From Pseudomonadota bacterium (GTDB lineage: Bacteria; Pseudomonadota; Gammaproteobacteria; Burkholderiales; Burkholderiaceae_B), in assembly GCA_023432075.1 (NCBI GenBank), contig JAEYVD010000788.1, positions 1 to 8,255 of the forward strand: 8,255 nt of DNA. Direction: 5' to 3'. Of the stretch, positions 5,432 through 8,255 are shown one piece after another; within the stretch, counting starts at the first letter, position 1, and every line of letters begins with the position of its first letter. A program made the translations under genes and the position numbers. The notes beneath the pieces were generated by a model, which worked only from the letters and a program-made list of their open reading frames with translations, had not been told where the DNA came from and searched no databases.

Positions 5432-6427
5432 ATGCAAGACCCTCACACCCTTTCCCGCCGCAGTTTCCTGGCCGCCGCCGCGGCGCTGACGGCAAGCGCC
5501 GCCTTCGGCGTGCGCGCCGCGCAGGAATGGCCCGGCGGCAAGACCATCACCTGGGTGGTGCCGTACCCCGCCGGCGGCAGCACCGACGTGCTGGGCCGCG
5601 CCATTGCGCAGCAGCTCGATGCGCTGCTGGCCACACGCGTCATCGTGGACAACCGTCCGGGCGCCACCGGCACCATCGGCGCCGCCCGCGTGGCCCGCGC
5701 CGAGCCGGACGGTCTGACCTTGCTGGGCACCTCGATCGGACCGCAAGCCATCGCGCCGCACGTCATGGGCAAACTGACCTATGACCCCGTGGCTGACTTC
5801 GCCCCGGTCATCATGATCGGCACCATTCCCCACCTGCTCGTCGTGGGCAACGCGCAACCCTACAAGACCGTGGCCGAGCTGATCGCAGCGGCCAAGCAGG
5901 CGCCCGAGAGCCTGGCGTATGCGTCGGGCGGCACCGGCACCATCCTGCACATGCAAGGCGAACTGCTGCAGCAGAAGACGGGCGCCCGCTTCCTGCACGT
6001 GCCTTACAAGGGCGACACCCCCGCCCTGCAGGACACGCTGGCTGGTCAGGTGCAGTTCGCATTCATTCCCGCCGCCGCGGCGCTGCCGCACGTGCAGACC
6101 GGCGCGCTGCGCGCCCTGGCCGCCACGTCAGCCGCGCGCCTTCCCGCGTTGGCGGACGTGCCGACCATGGCCGAGGCCGGCTTTCCCGATTTCGTGGTGG
6201 AGCAATGGCAGGCCGTGTTCGCCCCGGCCGCCACACCCGCCCCCGTGATCGAGCGGCTCAACGCGGACATCGGCCGGGCGCTGCAAAGCCCCGCCCTGCG
6301 CGCGCTGTCCGAACAGCTTGGCATCACGCTGGCCGGTGGCACGCCACAGGCCCTGGACCAGACCCGCAAGGCGGACTTCGACAAGTGGGGCAAGGTCATC
6401 CGCGAGGCCGGCATCAAGCCCGCCTGA
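5432..6427 (+). CDS. Bug/TctC-family solute-binding protein with Tat signal
   Basis: This 331-residue periplasmic receptor is the second Bug protein of the operon. The N-terminus LSRRSFLAAAAALTASAAFGVRA carries a twin-arginine motif (S8-R9-R10-S11-F12-L13) followed by an alanine-rich core, so it is probably exported folded by the Tat pathway, with cleavage near A29. Family motifs follow: TITWVVPYPAGGSTDVLGR (38-56), NRPGATGTIGA (74-84), GTGTILHMQGELL (167-179), HVPYKGDTPALQ (189-200), DVPTMAEAGFPDF (242-254), FAPAATP (263-269) and KWGKVIREAGI (318-328). It differs from the first Bug protein throughout, so it is not a recent duplicate, and a different ligand or stereoisomer is likely. It follows the amidohydrolase after 26 bases and precedes the aldolase-like gene by 43 bases. 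Confidence 0.95.
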   Translation: MQDPHTLSRRSFLAAAAALTASAAFGVRAAQEWPGGKTITWVVPYPAGGSTDVLGRAIAQQLDALLATRVIVDNRPGATGTIGAARVARAEPDGLTLLGTSIGPQAIAPHVMGKLTYDPVADFAPVIMIGTIPHLLVVGNAQPYKTVAELIAAAKQAPESLAYASGGTGTILHMQGELLQQKTGARFLHVPYKGDTPALQDTLAGQVQFAFIPAAAALPHVQTGALRALAATSAARLPALADVPTMAEAGFPDFVVEQWQAVFAPAATPAPVIERLNADIGRALQSPALRALSEQLGITLAGGTPQALDQTRKADFDKWGKVIREAGIKPA

Positions 6428-6470
6428 CCCGCCCCGCCCTCCTCTTCATTACCTTCAGACAGGAACACTC

Positions 6471-7154
6471 ATGGCCACTCAGGACATCATCAAAGACTTT
6501 CCGCGCGTCAGCGCCGACATCGTGCGCCGCGCCGCCGAACTGCAACCCGCCATCCTGGCCGACGTCGCCGGCCGCCGTGGCGCGCTGAGCGGCCGCATCC
6601 GTCCGCTGCACCCCGGCATGAAGGTCGCCGGCACGGCCCTCACGGTCGAAGTACGCCCCGGCGACAACCTCATGATCCACGCCGCGATTTCCCTGGCCAA
6701 GCCGGGCGACGTGCTGGTGATCGACGGCAAGGGCGACCTCAGTTCGGCGCTGATGGGCACCATCATGATGAACGCCTGCCGCAAGCTGGGCATCGCCGGC
6801 GTGGTGATGGACGGCGCCGCGCGCGACACGGTCGAGATCATCGAAATGGACTATCCGGTATTTGCCGCGGGAACCAACCCCAACGGCCCGACAAAGAATG
6901 TGCCCGGCCGCATCGGGCATCCCGTCTCTGTGGGCGGCGTGACTGTTCATCCGGGCGACTTCATCATCGGCGACGCCGACGGCGTGGTGGTGGTCGAGCG
7001 CGAGAAGATCGAAGGCCTGCTGCCCGCCGCGGAAAAGAAGGTGCGCGACGAAGCCGCGCGCATCGCCGCCATCCAGGCAGGCGACACCGAGGCAAAGTGG
7101 CTGAGCGCTGCCTTGCGCGCCGCTGGCGTACTGAAGGAAGGGGAGTCGCTGTGA
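6471..7154 (+). CDS. RraA-like / HMG-CHA aldolase-family protein
   Basis: This 227-residue cytoplasmic protein belongs to the RraA-like family, which holds class II pyruvate aldolases for 4-hydroxy-4-methyl-2-oxoglutarate and 4-carboxy-4-hydroxy-2-oxoadipate, as well as the RNase E inhibitor RraA. The family blocks are GTALTVEVRPGDNLMIHAA (54-72), PGDVLVIDGKGDLSSALMG (78-96) and GIAGVVMDGAARDTVEI (107-123). R118-D119-x-x-E122 is the pyruvate- and metal-binding R-D-x-x-E/D signature of the aldolases, which favours an enzyme over the RNase regulator. GDFIIGDADGVVVV (162-175) closes the fold. A C-terminal helical tail (about 176-227) is longer than in RraA and typical of the catabolic members. 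ATG 6471 has AGGAA five bases upstream. Its GTG-starting neighbour overlaps its stop. It likely cleaves, or decarboxylates, a branched oxoacid to give pyruvate; a decarboxylase role is an alternative. Confidence 0.92.
   Translation: MATQDIIKDFPRVSADIVRRAAELQPAILADVAGRRGALSGRIRPLHPGMKVAGTALTVEVRPGDNLMIHAAISLAKPGDVLVIDGKGDLSSALMGTIMMNACRKLGIAGVVMDGAARDTVEIIEMDYPVFAAGTNPNGPTKNVPGRIGHPVSVGGVTVHPGDFIIGDADGVVVVEREKIEGLLPAAEKKVRDEAARIAAIQAGDTEAKWLSAALRAAGVLKEGESL
7136..7145 (+). promoter_or_regulatory. Ribosome binding site selecting a GTG start
   Basis: The purine run GGAAGGGGAG ends five bases before GTG 7151-7153. This supports GTG as the start of the dehydrogenase rather than the in-frame ATG at 7097, which lies well inside the preceding gene and would add 18 residues not resembling the family. 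Confidence 0.7.
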
Positions 7155-8107
7155 GTGCCGCCGCCAAGGACAAGCCCGCGCTGCTCGTGACCGCGGCGGA
7201 CCTGGCGCCCGAGGCGCTAGCGCTGCTGCAGGATTTCGCGGTGGTCTTCGCCGGCAAGACCCCGACCGAGGACGATATCGTGGCGCTGTGCCGCGACCAC
7301 AACCCCGTGGCGATCATCGTGCGCTACAGCAAGGTGGGCGCCGCGGCGATGGATGCGGCCCCTGCCCTGCGCGTGATCTCCAAGCACGGCAGCGGCACCG
7401 ACACCATCGACAAGACGGCAGCCGCCGAACGCGGCATCCAGGTCGTGGCCGCCGTGGGCGTGAATGCGGCCGCCGTCGCCGAACAGGCGCTGGCGCTGAT
7501 GCTGGCGTGCGCCAAGTCAGTCGTCGGATTGGACGAACGCATGCGCGCCGGCCACTGGGACAAGTCCACGCACAAGAGCCTGGAACTGGGTGGCAAGACC
7601 ATTGGCCTGGTCGGCCTGGGCGCAATCGGGCGCCGCATGGCAGCCATGGCGAACGGGCTGGACATGCGGGTGATCGGGTTCGACCCGTACGCCAAGGACC
7701 TGCCCGGCTACCTTCGCAGCGTGCCGCTGGATACGATCTGGCGCGAGGCGGACGTGGTGTCGCTGCACTGCCCGCTCACCGACGAGAACCGCGGCATGGT
7801 CAACGCCCAGACACTGGCGCAGTGCAAGCCCGGGCTGATCCTGGTGAACACGGCGCGCGGCGGCCTGGTGGACGAGGACGCGCTGCTGGCGGCCGTGCGT
7901 TCGGGGCACGTGCGGGCCGCGGGCCTGGACAGTTTCGCGGTCGAGCCCATGACGTCCGGTCATCCGTTCCAGCAGGAACCGCGCATCATCCTCAGCCCGC
8001 ACATCGGCGGCGTGACCAGCGCCGCCTACGTCAACATGGGCGTGGCCGCCGCGCAGAACGTTCTGAGCGTGCTGGACGTGCTGGCACGCGCCGGGTCGCC
8101 TGCCTGA
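7151..8107 (+). CDS. NAD-dependent D-2-hydroxyacid dehydrogenase (SerA-like)
   Basis: This 318-residue cytoplasmic enzyme belongs to the D-isomer-specific 2-hydroxyacid dehydrogenase family and interconverts a 2-hydroxyacid and 2-oxoacid. The split catalytic domain flanks a Rossmann fold. SKHGSGTDTID (77-87) is the substrate-binding loop, GLVGLGAIGRRMA (152-164) holds G155-x-G157-x-x-G160, D178 in GFDPY is the acidic residue that favours NAD over NADP, and the catalytic set is R236 (NTARGGLVDE), E265 (LDSFAVEP) and H284 (SPHIGG). Length fits short members without the ACT domain of serine-pathway SerA, so it is unlikely to be the housekeeping serine enzyme. It starts at GTG overlapping the aldolase-like stop by four bases (GTGA), so expression is coupled. 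In this operon it probably oxidises or reduces a catabolic intermediate passed to or from the RraA-like enzyme. Confidence 0.94.
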   Translation: MSAAAKDKPALLVTAADLAPEALALLQDFAVVFAGKTPTEDDIVALCRDHNPVAIIVRYSKVGAAAMDAAPALRVISKHGSGTDTIDKTAAAERGIQVVAAVGVNAAAVAEQALALMLACAKSVVGLDERMRAGHWDKSTHKSLELGGKTIGLVGLGAIGRRMAAMANGLDMRVIGFDPYAKDLPGYLRSVPLDTIWREADVVSLHCPLTDENRGMVNAQTLAQCKPGLILVNTARGGLVDEDALLAAVRSGHVRAAGLDSFAVEPMTSGHPFQQEPRIILSPHIGGVTSAAYVNMGVAAAQNVLSVLDVLARAGSPA

Positions 8108-8118
8108 GGAGCCACGCC

Positions 8119-8255
8119 ATGCCGCAACGATGGAAACACGCGCCCGGCGGCAGCAATTGGGGCGAATTCGGTCCGGACGACCAGCGCGGCCGGATGAATC
8201 TGGTGGATCGCGCCAAGGTGCTGCAAGGCATCGCCGAGGTGCGCGAAGGCCTGAC
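8119..8255 (+). CDS. Cyclase-family (PF04199) hydrolase, 3'-truncated
   Basis: Only the first 45 residues are in the window. They read MPQRWKHAPGGSNWGEFG followed by PDDQRGRMNLVDRAKVLQG. The SNWGEFGPDDQxGRxNL block is characteristic of the cyclase family related to kynurenine formamidase, metal-dependent hydrolases that cleave amides or lactones; the metal ligands (HxGTHxD) would lie further on, beyond the edge. ATG 8119 has GAGGAG seven bases upstream, and the gap after the dehydrogenase stop is 11 bases, so it continues the same operon. Its role may be to hydrolyse an amide, formamide or lactone form of the substrate. Confidence 0.85.
   Translation, partial: MPQRWKHAPGGSNWGEFGPDDQRGRMNLVDRAKVLQGIAEVREGL

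Noticed and set aside
3768..5495. 575-codon open frame on the minus strand
   Set aside because: It lies antisense to a clear Bug gene and a clear amidohydrolase gene, has arginine/histidine/glycine-rich low-quality composition and spans a gene boundary. Long antisense frames are common opposite GC-rich genes.
5387..6091. 234-codon minus-strand open frame
   Set aside because: It is antisense to the Tat-type Bug gene, whose signal peptide and family motifs are unambiguous.
1..8255. CRISPR arrays, tRNA or rRNA genes, insertion sequences
   Set aside because: I saw no regularly spaced repeats, no cloverleaf or ribosomal RNA segments, and no transposase-like frames or terminal inverted repeats on either strand.

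Overview
The window is GC-rich and looks like a chromosomal segment from a betaproteobacterium of the Burkholderiales, most likely Alcaligenaceae (Bordetella/Achromobacter type) or a relative such as Cupriavidus. The main reason is the presence of three separate Bug/TctC-type periplasmic solute-binding proteins within 8 kb, a family hugely expanded in those genera, plus a divergently transcribed IclR regulator and a string of soluble catabolic enzymes. The genus is inferred from gene content only.

Layout. (1) Bases 1-503, plus strand: the C-terminal half of a Bug solute-binding protein, the end of an operon entering from the left. (2) Bases 581-2539, minus strand: two tightly linked genes of less GC-biased composition, convergent with the Bug gene. 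The promoter-proximal gene encodes a protein with a zinc-metallopeptidase HExxH motif (HEIAHH) and a downstream ExxxD. The second gene encodes a 289-residue protein I do not recognise. A plausible promoter lies at 2608-2636 and a GC-rich hairpin at 512-546 lies just beyond the second gene. (3) Bases 2725-3468, minus strand: an IclR-family regulator. (4) Bases 3469-3563: a divergent control region with an inverted repeat TTCG-N5-CGAA and two overlapping candidate promoters facing opposite ways. (5) Bases 3564 to the right edge, plus strand: a compact operon of six genes: Sec-exported Bug protein, LigI-like amidohydrolase, Tat-exported Bug protein, RraA/HMG-CHA-aldolase-like protein, NAD-dependent D-2-hydroxyacid dehydrogenase, and the start of a cyclase-family (PF04199) hydrolase.

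How the parts fit. The right-hand operon reads as an IclR-controlled uptake-and-degradation unit for an organic acid. Bug proteins capture the substrate in the periplasm, the amidohydrolase and cyclase are suited to hydrolysing lactones or amides, the dehydrogenase to interconverting a 2-hydroxyacid and a 2-oxoacid, and the RraA-like enzyme to a retro-aldol split or decarboxylation of an oxoacid. The substrate cannot be read from the sequence. The metallopeptidase pair between the two Bug operons is functionally unrelated to them, has its own promoter and looks like an inserted accessory module; it is the least explained part of the window.
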